Notes: generated by a model from the sequence alone, not told the origin. Counted from the stretch's first letter, positions 37,637-46,441 are shown. The stretch: DNA of 64,000 bases from an uncultured Muribaculaceae bacterium (GCA_944321705.1 CALUMG010000001.1:1-64000); one strand, 5' to 3'. Numbers and translations are program-made.

Positions 37637-40417
37637 ATGGAACAAGAAAAAAAACTTTTTTTGCTTGATGCTTATGCGTTGATATTCAGGGCTTATTATG
37701 CTTTGGCGCAGTCACCGAGAATTACCTCAAAGGGTATGAACACGTCGGCCATATTTGGATTTGTCAATACATTGCAGGAAGTGTTGACAAAGGAAAATCC
37801 CTCACATATCGCCGTGTGCTTTGATCCTCCGGGACCTACTTTCAGGCATGAGGCTTACGAAAAATACAAGGCCGAGCGAGAAGAAACTCCCGAGGATATA
37901 AAAATAGCAGTTCCATATATAAAAGAGATTTTGGCTGCTTATAGGATTCCTGTAATGGAAATTCCTGGATATGAGGCCGATGACGTGATAGGAACACTTG
38001 CCACAAAAGCGTCGGAAGCTGGTTTCACCACCTATATGATGACTATGGACAAGGATTTCGGTCAGCTTGTGGGTAAAAATATTTTTATCTATAAGCCCGG
38101 ATGGCGTGGAGGTGACTTTGAAGTGCGCGGAGTGAAGGAAGTGTGTGAAAAGTACGGGCTCGACAATCCTTGTCAGGTAATAGATATTCTTGCTTTAATG
38201 GGCGACAAGGTGGATAATATCCCCGGTTGCCCGGGAGTGGGACAAGTGACGGCAATGAAACTTGTAAAGCAATTTCATTCGGTGGAAGGTTTGCTCGAGA
38301 ACACCGGGCAATTGAAAGGCTCATTGAAGACGAAAGTCATGGATAATGCCGAGCAAATAAGATTCTCAAAGTTCCTTGCCACAATTAAGACCGACGTGCC
38401 GGTTGACTTTAATGAAAAAATGTTTGAACGCAGCGACATGGATGCTGTCGCGTTGAAAAAAATATTCGAAGAGCTTGAATTCAAGACTTTAATATCTCGC
38501 ATTATCGACAAAAAGCAACCGGGGACGACCGTGACTGTTCCCCAACCGGTTAAAACGAAGGAAGTGCAGCGATCGCTGTTTGACATGGATGATGACCTTG
38601 ACAATTCAGTGCAGGAAGAAAAGAAACAGGTTGTAGATGCTTCTAATTATAGCATAGTGAGAGATATCGATTCATTTGTGTCGGTAATGGAGCCAGGGGA
38701 AGAAATAGGTATGTCGGTTCTTGCTTCCGGTAATGAGTTGATGCAGGCGAGTGTGATAGGTCTTTCAATTTCTCGCAAGGGTCGTGTGGCTGGGTATGTG
38801 CATGTTGCTTCGCATGGAGTGGAAAAAGTATCGGCCGCATTGAAACAGATATTGTCAAAATGTTCTACGGTGGTAAGTGCCGACGTGAAGCGCGACGTGA
38901 TATTACTTGATAAACTTGGAGTCGCGATTCCCGATGGAAAATATTTCGATACCTCGGTAGCTCATTATCTTGTGCAACCCGAAGTTGCCGGGCATTCGGT
39001 GGAACGGCTTGCCGAAACCATGCTTGCTGAAACTGTAATCGCATTTGAATCGCTAACCGGACCTAAAGGGAAGAAATATAAGGAACCATCTTCATTGATT
39101 GATGAGGAATTATGTGCCTATATGTGCCAATTGGCTGATTATTCGTTGAGATTGAAGCCATTATTGCTTGAAAAAGTGGAAAAACTCGGAATGACCAAGT
39201 TGATGTGGGACATGGAATTTCCGCTTGTCAAGGTTCTTGCAAGCATGGAAATTGCAGGAGTGAGGATAGACGAAAAGGCACTGAACGAATATTCCGAAAT
39301 TCTCACTCGTCGCATGAATGAACTTGAAGCCGAATGCTTTGAACTTTCGGGTGTTAAATTCAATACGAGTTCTCCTGCACAGGTGGGTGAAGTGTTGTTT
39401 GACAAGTTGCAGCTTGACGCAAAAGCTAAAAAGACTCATCGGGGACAATATTCCACAACCGAAGAGGTGCTTTTGAAATTGAAGGACAAGCATCCGGTGG
39501 TTGGGAAAATATTGGAATTACGTGGAATAAGGAAATTGTTGTCAACTTATGTTAACGCGCTGCCCGAACTTGTTAATCCAAAGACAGGCCGCATACATAC
39601 GACTTATAATCAAACTGTCACTGCCACAGGACGGTTGTCATCGGCAAATCCAAACATACAGAACATTCCTGTACGAAACGATGAAGGTCGTGAAATAAGG
39701 AAGGCGTTCATTCCCGCTGATGGAAATCTTTTCTTCTCGGCCGATTATTCGCAAATTGAATTGCGCTTGGTTGCCGACATGAGTGGTGATGAAACGATGG
39801 TGAACGCTTTCCGTGACAATGAAGACATACACTCGCTCACTGCCTCCAAGATTTATCATGAACCTATAGAGTCGGTCACTCCCGAGCAGCGTCGCAAGGC
39901 TAAGACGGCCAATTTCGGCATATTGTATGGCATATCGGCTTTCGGGCTTTCCGAACGTCTTGAGATTCCTCGCTCGGAGGCTTCGATGCTCATCAACGGA
40001 TATTTTACCACTTTCCCGCGTGTGAAAAGTTACATTGACGAATGTGTGGAGCAAGCTCGCACGCAGGGATATGTGTCGACATTATATGGTCGCAGGCGCA
40101 TGTTGCCCGACATTAATTCACGCAATGCCGTGTTGCGCGGATTTTCGGAACGTAATGCCATAAATGCGCCGATACAAGGCACTGCGGCCGATATTATAAA
40201 AATAGCCATGGTGCGCATTTACCGACGCTTCAATGAGGAACAACTTAAATCCAAGATGATAATGCAAGTGCATGATGAATTGAACTTTGACGTTGTCCCT
40301 GAAGAACTTGACCGTGTGCGCAGTATCGTCAAGGAAGAAATGGAAGGAGCTTATAAAGGGAATGTCCCTCTTGTGGCATCGTGCGGTGTCGCTTCAAATT
40401 GGCTTGAGGCTCACTGA
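37637..40417 (+). CDS. polA: DNA polymerase I, proofreading residues absent
   Basis: 926 residues from the ATG at 37637; an in-frame upstream start at 37583 adds 18 residues without homology. Order: 5'-3' nuclease (about 1-290, LFLLDAYALIFRAYYAL ... YEADDVIGTLA, GDKVDNIPG), 3'-5' exonuclease-like domain (about 330-500), polymerase with motif A DYSQIELRL, motif B KTANFGILYGISAFG and motif C QVHDELNFD. In the exonuclease-like domain the DxE motif aligns to SxL (GMSVLAS) and the YxxxD Asp to Leu (YMCQL), so proofreading is probably lost while the fold remains. It repairs DNA and matures Okazaki fragments. Confidence 0.95.
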   Translation: MEQEKKLFLLDAYALIFRAYYALAQSPRITSKGMNTSAIFGFVNTLQEVLTKENPSHIAVCFDPPGPTFRHEAYEKYKAEREETPEDIKIAVPYIKEILAAYRIPVMEIPGYEADDVIGTLATKASEAGFTTYMMTMDKDFGQLVGKNIFIYKPGWRGGDFEVRGVKEVCEKYGLDNPCQVIDILALMGDKVDNIPGCPGVGQVTAMKLVKQFHSVEGLLENTGQLKGSLKTKVMDNAEQIRFSKFLATIKTDVPVDFNEKMFERSDMDAVALKKIFEELEFKTLISRIIDKKQPGTTVTVPQPVKTKEVQRSLFDMDDDLDNSVQEEKKQVVDASNYSIVRDIDSFVSVMEPGEEIGMSVLASGNELMQASVIGLSISRKGRVAGYVHVASHGVEKVSAALKQILSKCSTVVSADVKRDVILLDKLGVAIPDGKYFDTSVAHYLVQPEVAGHSVERLAETMLAETVIAFESLTGPKGKKYKEPSSLIDEELCAYMCQLADYSLRLKPLLLEKVEKLGMTKLMWDMEFPLVKVLASMEIAGVRIDEKALNEYSEILTRRMNELEAECFELSGVKFNTSSPAQVGEVLFDKLQLDAKAKKTHRGQYSTTEEVLLKLKDKHPVVGKILELRGIRKLLSTYVNALPELVNPKTGRIHTTYNQTVTATGRLSSANPNIQNIPVRNDEGREIRKAFIPADGNLFFSADYSQIELRLVADMSGDETMVNAFRDNEDIHSLTASKIYHEPIESVTPEQRRKAKTANFGILYGISAFGLSERLEIPRSEASMLINGYFTTFPRVKSYIDECVEQARTQGYVSTLYGRRRMLPDINSRNAVLRGFSERNAINAPIQGTAADIIKIAMVRIYRRFNEEQLKSKMIMQVHDELNFDVVPEELDRVRSIVKEEMEGAYKGNVPLVASCGVASNWLEAH

Positions 40418-40434
40418 CATATATGTGAAGCCGG

Positions 40435-41055
40435 TTACAGGTTGCAGAAGAAAGAGACGAGCAGTGGTACTGATATGTCGGTAATGATGCCGTGTATTAT
40501 TGCAACGGGAATCATTTCTTTGCCTGAGTATCGTATGATTGATGGCAATATTATGTCCATTGAATTGACTCCGGCTGCCGATATCGGTGCAAGTTTGCCA
40601 AAGTATCTGCTTATCAGTCCGCTGCCGAATAGTGCAACCATTTCTCTTACCATGTTGGCAAGCAGGGCTATTGTACCCAGTTCGGTGGCAAGTTGTATGC
40701 CTACCGAAGGTTCTTTCAATTGCGTTATGAGCACAGAGGTAAGAGAATAATAAGAAAGCCCACTGCCTACGGCCATGCAATCAAATACGCTCCACTGTGC
40801 AAGCAATATGCTTGCGACGGCCGAGAAGAGCAATGTACCTGCTATCGTGGCCAATGGAATGGCAAAAACATGCATGTCTAGATGTGTCAGTGCTTGTTTT
40901 ACTTCGTTGTTTCGACCGATGTTAAGCCCCACTTGCAAGATGAGCGCATATAGAATGTAAAGCGACAAGTCGTGTATGCCGGAGCCGAATTCTCCACAAA
41001 GACCAATGGCGCAACCGGCTCCAAAGCTGGCCAATATTGCTATGTTGCTTTTCAT
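40435..41055 (-). CDS. lysO: LysO-type lysine exporter, large (C-terminal) part
   Basis: 206 residues from the ATG at 41055, which overlaps the stop of the upstream half by 4 bases (ATGA). Membrane protein of about six hydrophobic helices (FGAGCAIGLCGEFGSGIHDLSLYILYALI, GLSYYSLTSVLI, LGTIALLANMVREMVALFGSGLISRYFG). This corresponds to the C-terminal domain of the DUF340/LysO (YbjE) family, which exports lysine and its analogue thialysine. The family is one chain in E. coli; here it is two coupled genes. It converges on polA with 17 bases between stops. Confidence 0.8.
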   Translation of the reverse strand: MKSNIAILASFGAGCAIGLCGEFGSGIHDLSLYILYALILQVGLNIGRNNEVKQALTHLDMHVFAIPLATIAGTLLFSAVASILLAQWSVFDCMAVGSGLSYYSLTSVLITQLKEPSVGIQLATELGTIALLANMVREMVALFGSGLISRYFGKLAPISAAGVNSMDIILPSIIRYSGKEMIPVAIIHGIITDISVPLLVSFFCNL

Positions 41056-41333
41056 GCCCGTCCTCCTTTCTTCTTGAAGAATATCATGTACACTATCCAA
41101 GCGGCTACTGCGCTGCCTATGAGACTTGATAGACCAAGCAAGGCAGCCTGCCAGCCATAACTGGCAATATTGGTAACTACCGACTTGTTTGAACCAACCG
41201 ACAATCCTAATACAAACAACATGGTTATTACGGTCACCGGTATTGTCTTTTCGGTTTTTTTGAGCAATTCTACTTTGCGTAGCAAAATTCCTGTTATGAT
41301 TCCTGTGAAAAGTATCCCTATTACTGTAAACAT
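41052..41333 (-). CDS. LysO-type exporter, small (N-terminal) part
   Basis: 93 residues with three membrane segments (FTVIGILFTGIITGILLR, PVTVITMLFVLGLSVGS, WQAALLGLSSLIGSAVAAWIVYMIFF). It matches the N-terminal domain of LysO/DUF340 proteins. Translationally coupled to the large part. It is preceded by a long leader (41334-41611) with a small ORF and two hairpins, so regulation after transcription start is likely. Confidence 0.8.
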   Translation of the reverse strand: MFTVIGILFTGIITGILLRKVELLKKTEKTIPVTVITMLFVLGLSVGSNKSVVTNIASYGWQAALLGLSSLIGSAVAAWIVYMIFFKKKGGRA

Positions 41334-41611
41334 AGTTGTTCTCTTGTTTTTTGAGTTAAGACATTATTTCCCGTCACATCATTGGAATTGTGTGGGCGCA
41401 TAATTGTCTCGATGCTTGGATTCAAGCATCTTTTATATAAGTTGTGATGTGAAAAAAATTAAATGCAGGAAGGTGTGTTCCTGACGGTAAGGGATATTCA
41501 GAGAAAACCACTGAACCAATATACATGCACATATCTATAGCTGTCGAAAATTCGGCAACAGCTTGTCGCAAGGGTGATATGTGTCTTTTTTGTAGCCATG
41601 ATTTCTCGTTT
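41334..41611 (-). promoter_or_regulatory. Long lysO leader with small ORF and two hairpins
   Basis: 278-base leader downstream of a consensus promoter. In transcript order: a 33-codon ORF (41599-41498); a hairpin CAGGAA/TTCCTG (41483-41466) followed within 8 bases by seven T (41458-41452), resembling a weak terminator; a perfect 8-bp hairpin GATGCTTG/CAAGCATC (41430-41411); then unstructured sequence to the start codon. The second hairpin is followed by TTTTATA on the plus strand and could also end an antisense transcript. Confidence 0.6.
41498..41599 (-). CDS. Candidate 33-residue leader peptide or small protein
   Basis: ATG at 41599, 12 bases after the predicted transcript start, stop TGA at 41500-41498. 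The product starts MATKKTHITLATSCCR and ends YWFSGFL: basic and Thr-rich first, then aromatic (three Tyr, one Trp, three Phe) with two adjacent Cys. A second frame overlaps it (ATG at 41532 to TGA at 41422, 36 residues). The position directly behind a consensus promoter favours translation; conservation is unknown. Confidence 0.5.
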   Translation of the reverse strand: MATKKTHITLATSCCRIFDSYRYVHVYWFSGFL

Positions 41612-41617
41612 GCGAGT

Positions 41618-41650
41618 GCAAAGGTAACAATTTGTTACTTATAATGCAAA
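41618..41650 (-). promoter_or_regulatory. lysO leader promoter with overlapping 15-bp palindrome (candidate operator)
   Basis: Minus strand: TTTG (41650-41647), 20-base spacer, TACCTTTGC (41626-41618), a perfect consensus promoter. The palindrome GTAACAA-A-TTGTTAC (41638-41624) fills the spacer and the first bases of the -7 box, where a bound repressor would block RNA polymerase. Confidence 0.75.
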
Positions 41651-41712
41651 TACAAGGAGTGAAAATGTAGCTAATACTATAATAATCAATTATTTAAATG
41701 TGGTTATAGTTT

Positions 41713-43665
41713 TTAATTACTTGCCGTGAGACGATTTTCATTCATTCGCTGCATGTATTGTTGGATGATGGCTTTGAGTTCAAGTTCCATGCTTGAACAA
41801 TCGACTTTGCCGACGAGGTTATGTTTTAGTAACGGGTCTGATTTGAAGTTGTAGACGGCTCTTGTCCCATTTCCGTCAAATTGCAGCAAGTACTCCCCTT
41901 TTACATATTGGTATATGTCATTTGCGTAGTTAACGGCAAAAGTCTGTTGAGGTGGAGTCGACAGCAGGTCGCAACCAAAGGCCACATAGGGTTTGTCGTA
42001 TCCTAAATATCCTAAAACGGTGGGCATTATGTCTATTTGTTGGGCTATGATGTCATTGCGCATTCCTGTCAATGTAGTGTCGCCGGGGGCATAAAATATG
42101 ATTGGCACTTTGAATACGCCCAAATCATTTTGGTAGGATTCGTGGCAAGACTGGTTGGTGTGGTCGGCAGTGATGACAAACAGCGTGTTGTTGAACCATT
42201 TTTGTTTCTTTGCCTTCTCAAAGAATTTTCTCAGGGCATTGTCGGTATATCTTATGCACTTGTGTATAGGCAAAGTTCCCTCATGGAACGTTTGCTTGTA
42301 TTCATCAGGAATGACATAAGGGTGGTGGGACGAGGCTGTGAATATTGAAGTCATGAACGGTTCTTTGAAAGTGCTCATTTCCTCGCAATAATATTGCATG
42401 AACGGTTCATCCCAGATGGCCCATGTGCCGTCAAAGTCTTTGTCAGCATCGTGTCCGGCTGCTTGGCTGTATTCGTCAAGGCCGTAATAATCCTTGAATC
42501 CCACAGTGCGCGCAAATGCTTGAAATCCCATTGAACCGTTTGGCGCACCATGAAAGAAAGCTGTGTAATACCCCTTGTTGTCGAGTTCTCCTGCAATGCT
42601 TGTCACATTGTTGAGTGATGCCGGAGTAAGGAAAAAAGGCTCGACGAACATGGGGATTCCTGACAGCACCGATGGCATTCCGTCAATGCTCTTGCGTCCG
42701 TTGCCAAAGCTGTAGACAAATGTCAACGAGTGTTGTATCAATGAATCGGTGAATGGCGTGAACCCCTTGTAGGTTCCATTGTCAAGGTCTTTATTAAAAG
42801 CTCCTATGTATTCCTTGCCGAAACTTTCAACTATCATTACAACTACATTGCGTGGACGGAATGTGCTTCCTTTGGCCGGTTGGTGTGTCGGGTCGAATGT
42901 GTTGCGCATCAATTCGTCGGTCATGTAATGTGGCGTTTCAAACGGTTCTTTCCCGATGGTGCGAATTATTGAGAAAGGCGTGTTGAGCACGACGGCTGTT
43001 TCGATGGGCCTGTTTACATACTGGTTGGCATTGCTAATTGTGATTGGCCGCACTGTAGGGCCTATTCCGCCTCGTATGCCGAATATGCATAGCGGAATAG
43101 CGGCTATCATAGATATGGATTGCGTGATGTAATAGGATTTAAGGTTTATGTTCCGGCTTGTAAATGGAATGCGGTATGCGATGCTCAATCCGTATGCAAG
43201 CAAGATGAATAGCAGCACGAGGTACCAATGATTGATGAATTCGGTGCCGATTATGGACATTATATTGCCTTCATTGCTGAATTCATTAAACACAGTGGCT
43301 GTCGTGCGTCGTCCGGTGAATTGGAAATATATCGCGTCGGCAAGATTTGCAGCAAGTGCGACGGAGTTGAATGTCACATATATCCATTTTGTTATTTTGT
43401 GATATGTCTTGGTCTCTTTAAAATGCAATGGGAACAACATCATCAAGATGTACAGGGCATTTACATATATTACTGCCGATGTGTCAAATTTCAATGCGCC
43501 ATTAAGCATGTCGATGGCAAGTTCCCACGACATGTAGTCGACGAAGTAATCACAGTTGACAATAAAAAATATGATGCGTGCTAAAAAGAATAAGAAATAG
43601 GAAAGGATGATGTTGCAAATGAGGCTTCCGATCCTGCTATTGGAAAAATATTTGAATAATGTCAT
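41713..43665 (-). CDS. LtaS/MdoB-like membrane sulfatase-fold transferase (copy B)
   Basis: 650 residues with the same plan as the plus-strand gene at 26025-27989: about five N-terminal membrane helices and a periplasmic sulfatase-fold domain with IVESFGKEYIGAFN, NGRKSIDGMPSVLSG (Ser at the nucleophile position), SHHPY and FVITADHTNQS. The two proteins share the loop RPITISNANQYVNR and the C-terminal CSSME.ELKAIIQQYMQRMN. Here the gene is the last of a minus-strand set with two glycosyltransferases and a kinase-like protein, so it probably decorates lipid A-core or another envelope glycan with phosphoethanolamine or phosphoglycerol. Confidence 0.85.
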   Translation of the reverse strand: MTLFKYFSNSRIGSLICNIILSYFLFFLARIIFFIVNCDYFVDYMSWELAIDMLNGALKFDTSAVIYVNALYILMMLFPLHFKETKTYHKITKWIYVTFNSVALAANLADAIYFQFTGRRTTATVFNEFSNEGNIMSIIGTEFINHWYLVLLFILLAYGLSIAYRIPFTSRNINLKSYYITQSISMIAAIPLCIFGIRGGIGPTVRPITISNANQYVNRPIETAVVLNTPFSIIRTIGKEPFETPHYMTDELMRNTFDPTHQPAKGSTFRPRNVVVMIVESFGKEYIGAFNKDLDNGTYKGFTPFTDSLIQHSLTFVYSFGNGRKSIDGMPSVLSGIPMFVEPFFLTPASLNNVTSIAGELDNKGYYTAFFHGAPNGSMGFQAFARTVGFKDYYGLDEYSQAAGHDADKDFDGTWAIWDEPFMQYYCEEMSTFKEPFMTSIFTASSHHPYVIPDEYKQTFHEGTLPIHKCIRYTDNALRKFFEKAKKQKWFNNTLFVITADHTNQSCHESYQNDLGVFKVPIIFYAPGDTTLTGMRNDIIAQQIDIMPTVLGYLGYDKPYVAFGCDLLSTPPQQTFAVNYANDIYQYVKGEYLLQFDGNGTRAVYNFKSDPLLKHNLVGKVDCSSMELELKAIIQQYMQRMNENRLTASN

Positions 43666-43720
43666 TATTTGTGTTATGTTGTTGGTATATCGTTTATGAT
43701 TGATGCGTAGTGCACACCGC

Positions 43721-44476
43721 TCATCGGTGCATGCCCTTAAGCCAATCTTTGAATTTCCATTTGCGATATCGTTTTATCCAGAATTTGTGGTTTAATGCCA
43801 CGGCTTCGGCTGTCACGGTATCAATGTCATTGCCTGTCAGTTGCGCGTATTTGCGTGCCAGTTTGCCTATTTCCTCGGGAGATTCATCATGTATTCCACT
43901 GAAATTGGACATCAATTTGCGCTTTGAAGTGACATCAAATTGCATCCTGTTTATGTCTATGAGGTAAAAATTCCAATCATTGTCATATAGGATGTTTCCG
44001 GGAGTGAAATCGCGATGCCACACATGGTTGCGGTGAAGCAATGCCATCATTCGAGCCGTTCCTTCGATTATCTTATCTCTGTCGGGCGACGTTTCCCAGT
44101 GTCGCACGTTGTTGGCCGAGTCTATCATGCGGCACACATAATAGCTGCGTGACAATAATCCGCTTGAGAATGTTTCGATGTAGGCTATCGGCTGGGGAGT
44201 GTTTATACCCATTCCAAGGAGCTTTGTGGCATATTCATAAGAGCGTTGCGCTTTGCTCTTGCGGAAAAACGTGTATATGAAGCGGTTGAACAGATGTGGA
44301 ATCTTGAAGCTTTTTATTGTCAAGTCGATTCCACATTCATCGTTTCGGTAAATCGTGTTTCGCGCCGAGTATATGGCTTCACCCAGATTTTCTTTCCTGA
44401 ACGGGATTGATTCGACATATGCCCGTATGTTTTCAAATTGGTCGTTGATGACGATTTTCGTTTTCATGTCATTCAT
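43721..44476 (-). CDS. LPS-kinase-like protein (HRD kinase fold)
   Basis: 251 residues from the ATG at 44476; an ATG at 44467 is an equally possible start, and both overlap or abut the stop of the upstream glycosyltransferase. Kinase-fold motifs: catalytic HRDFTPGNILYD, metal-site LIDINRMQF, and the preceding ARMMALLHRNHV helix, as in Kdo/heptose kinases of LPS core (KdkA, WaaP type). It probably phosphorylates a core sugar at the cytoplasmic face of the inner membrane. It sits between a GT4 enzyme and the LtaS-like transferase. Confidence 0.82.
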   Translation of the reverse strand: MNDMKTKIVINDQFENIRAYVESIPFRKENLGEAIYSARNTIYRNDECGIDLTIKSFKIPHLFNRFIYTFFRKSKAQRSYEYATKLLGMGINTPQPIAYIETFSSGLLSRSYYVCRMIDSANNVRHWETSPDRDKIIEGTARMMALLHRNHVWHRDFTPGNILYDNDWNFYLIDINRMQFDVTSKRKLMSNFSGIHDESPEEIGKLARKYAQLTGNDIDTVTAEAVALNHKFWIKRYRKWKFKDWLKGMHR

Positions 44477-45557
44477 AGGCCTTTTTGATGCGTTCCGAGA
44501 AATGGTCGTAGGCAAGGTTGGAGTCAAATTCCCTTTTTGCCGCTTCACCCATGGCAATGCGCATTTCATCGTTTGTGATAAGGCTTTCTATGGCCGATGC
44601 AAGGGCTTTATAGTCTTCCGGATTGACAAGCAAGCCGGTTTTGCCATTCTCGATATATTCGCATTGTGCTCCATGGTTGGTGGAAATGTGGGCCTTGCCA
44701 AGCATCATGTATTCGATGTTGGTGATACCGAAAGCTTCTCTTACAATAGAAGGCAGTACACCAAAGTCACATTGTTCCACCAATGGCTGGATGTGGTTTT
44801 GGTAACCGAGGAAGGAGACATTGCCGAGCAATTGGTTGGCAACAATGAAAGCTTTTATTTTGCCCATGTATTTTATTTCACCGCGTCCCATTATGACGAG
44901 ATGGAAGCTGTCCTTGTCGAGCTGCGTGATGGCGCGTAGCAATATCGACACACCTTTTTCCTCGCAGATGCGTCCGTGGAACATTATCAGTTTTTTTGTC
45001 TCGGGAATGTTGAATTTGCGACGAATGTCGATTGTGTCGTGCCTGTAAGTGTTGTCACGTTTTACGCTGTCGTATATTACCGAAGTCTTTGACAGGTCGA
45101 AATCGGGCAATGTGGTGAGAAATTCTTTTTTTGCCAATTCCGAAACAAATATAATCCTATCGAGTTCATTGTATATTATTCTGTGTATGAACCCTTTTTT
45201 TGCTTTCTCAACGGTGTGGCATGTCAACACGACCTTGGTATTCTTGTTTTCCGATATGCGTCGTGCTATGACAGCCATTCGTGCGTCTTTCACATTGTGC
45301 ACATGTATTACATTGTGTCCGCGTTTTATGAGACGGGCAAAACGGATAGGGCTCTCAAAGTCGGCTTTGCGGCGTAATGGCAATATGGATATGGGCAGTT
45401 CAAGTTCCCTGAACCGCTCAAGAATCGATTCTCGTTTAGTGGACACGATTTCCACATAATTCCCATCTTTTTTAAGTTCGGATGCAAGGTCGTAAACATA
45501 TTGTTCTACTCCGCTCCACTTTTTACCCGATACTATGTGAAAAATATTCAAGCTCAT
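44469..45557 (-). CDS. Glycosyltransferase, GT4 type (envelope-glycan cluster)
   Basis: 362 residues with a GT-B fold: FHIVSGKKWSGVEQYVYDLA at the start (glycine-rich acceptor loop), IHVHNVKDARMAVIA, and a C-terminal donor half with MFHGRICEEKGVSILLRAI and the E-x7-E-type segment REAFGITNIEYMMLGKAHI. Acts on LPS core or a related glycan. Its stop overlaps the following kinase gene by 8 bases if that gene starts at 44476. Confidence 0.86.
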   Translation of the reverse strand: MSLNIFHIVSGKKWSGVEQYVYDLASELKKDGNYVEIVSTKRESILERFRELELPISILPLRRKADFESPIRFARLIKRGHNVIHVHNVKDARMAVIARRISENKNTKVVLTCHTVEKAKKGFIHRIIYNELDRIIFVSELAKKEFLTTLPDFDLSKTSVIYDSVKRDNTYRHDTIDIRRKFNIPETKKLIMFHGRICEEKGVSILLRAITQLDKDSFHLVIMGRGEIKYMGKIKAFIVANQLLGNVSFLGYQNHIQPLVEQCDFGVLPSIVREAFGITNIEYMMLGKAHISTNHGAQCEYIENGKTGLLVNPEDYKALASAIESLITNDEMRIAMGEAAKREFDSNLAYDHFSERIKKAYE

Positions 45558-45642
45558 GATGTGATAGTGCTTTCAAGGCGAGAGGTTTTTTCAAAAATAA
45601 GTTATATTGTATTTTTTGTGACAAGCACAATCTTTTTTTAGT

Positions 45643-46389
45643 TCAATTCTTTTTTGCCAGCCTGTTTGTCAACAATTGCATTGAGGCCGCCGTTTTTGCA
45701 ATTTCAAATCCGGGATTCCCGTCTAAGTATCCGAGTTTGAAAACATATATTCTCAAAAAAGCCGCAATTGCTTTCAAGTAGGCTGTTATCGATGACTGGT
45801 GCCATCCCGACGAAGCAAGCACATGGGCGTTGATTGCCGCATAATGGGATTCTTTGTTTAGGTATTCACAGGCATTGGCGCAACGGTCGTGCATCAATGT
45901 CCCTTTTACGGGCGCAGGCCACAATGTTGATGGGAATGTGACACGTTCATGCACGTCGCGCAGGTTCCAGCTTGCATAACGCTTGTCAAACAATCTGATT
46001 TGCGGGTCGGGCCACCATCCGCTATGCCTTATTGGCTTGTCACCGAAAAAATTCAACCTCGACAGGCTGTATATCCTATGCTTGAATCCGGTTTCTTTCA
46101 GTTCTTTTATTGATTGGCGCAACTCATCGTCGATATATTCATCGGCATCTATCGACAGGATGTAGCTATTGGCGGCAAGCGACACTGCATATTGTTTTTG
46201 CGCTCCATATCCTGCAAACTCACGTTGCGTCACTTTGCAACCATGGCTTTTGCATTTGTCGACGGTTCCGTCGGTGGAACAGGCATCGACAACTACTATC
46301 TCGTCGGCCACTCCTTCAAGCGAGTGAAGGCATCTTTCAATAGTGCCGCAATTGTTGTTAGTAATGATTGTTGCCGAGATCTTAGCCAT
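45643..46389 (-). CDS. Glycosyltransferase, GT2 type (KdtX/WaaE-like)
   Basis: 248 residues with a GT-A fold: ISATIITNNNCGTIERCLHSL, EIVVVDACSTDGT, and the DxD metal site SIDADEYID. The C-terminal WWPDPQIRLF and DVHERV segments are typical of the WaaE/KdtX beta-glucosyltransferases of LPS inner core. First gene of the minus-strand envelope cluster; a full promoter lies at 46409-46441. Confidence 0.87.
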   Translation of the reverse strand: MAKISATIITNNNCGTIERCLHSLEGVADEIVVVDACSTDGTVDKCKSHGCKVTQREFAGYGAQKQYAVSLAANSYILSIDADEYIDDELRQSIKELKETGFKHRIYSLSRLNFFGDKPIRHSGWWPDPQIRLFDKRYASWNLRDVHERVTFPSTLWPAPVKGTLMHDRCANACEYLNKESHYAAINAHVLASSGWHQSSITAYLKAIAAFLRIYVFKLGYLDGNPGFEIAKTAASMQLLTNRLAKKN

Positions 46390-46408
46390 TATTTTCCGCT
46401 TTTTATGT

Positions 46409-46441
46409 GCAAAGATAGTGAAAGTCGGGCGTAATGGGAAA
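46409..46441 (-). promoter_or_regulatory. Promoter of the envelope-glycan cluster
   Basis: Minus strand: TTTC (46441-46438), 20-base spacer, TATCTTTGC (46417-46409); the transcript would start about 13 bases before the GT2 ATG. Confidence 0.75.

Noticed and set aside
41334..41611. Lysine riboswitch upstream of lysO
   Set aside because: The leader has the right length, but I cannot find the conserved multi-branched core of the lysine riboswitch; only simple hairpins and the small ORF are visible.
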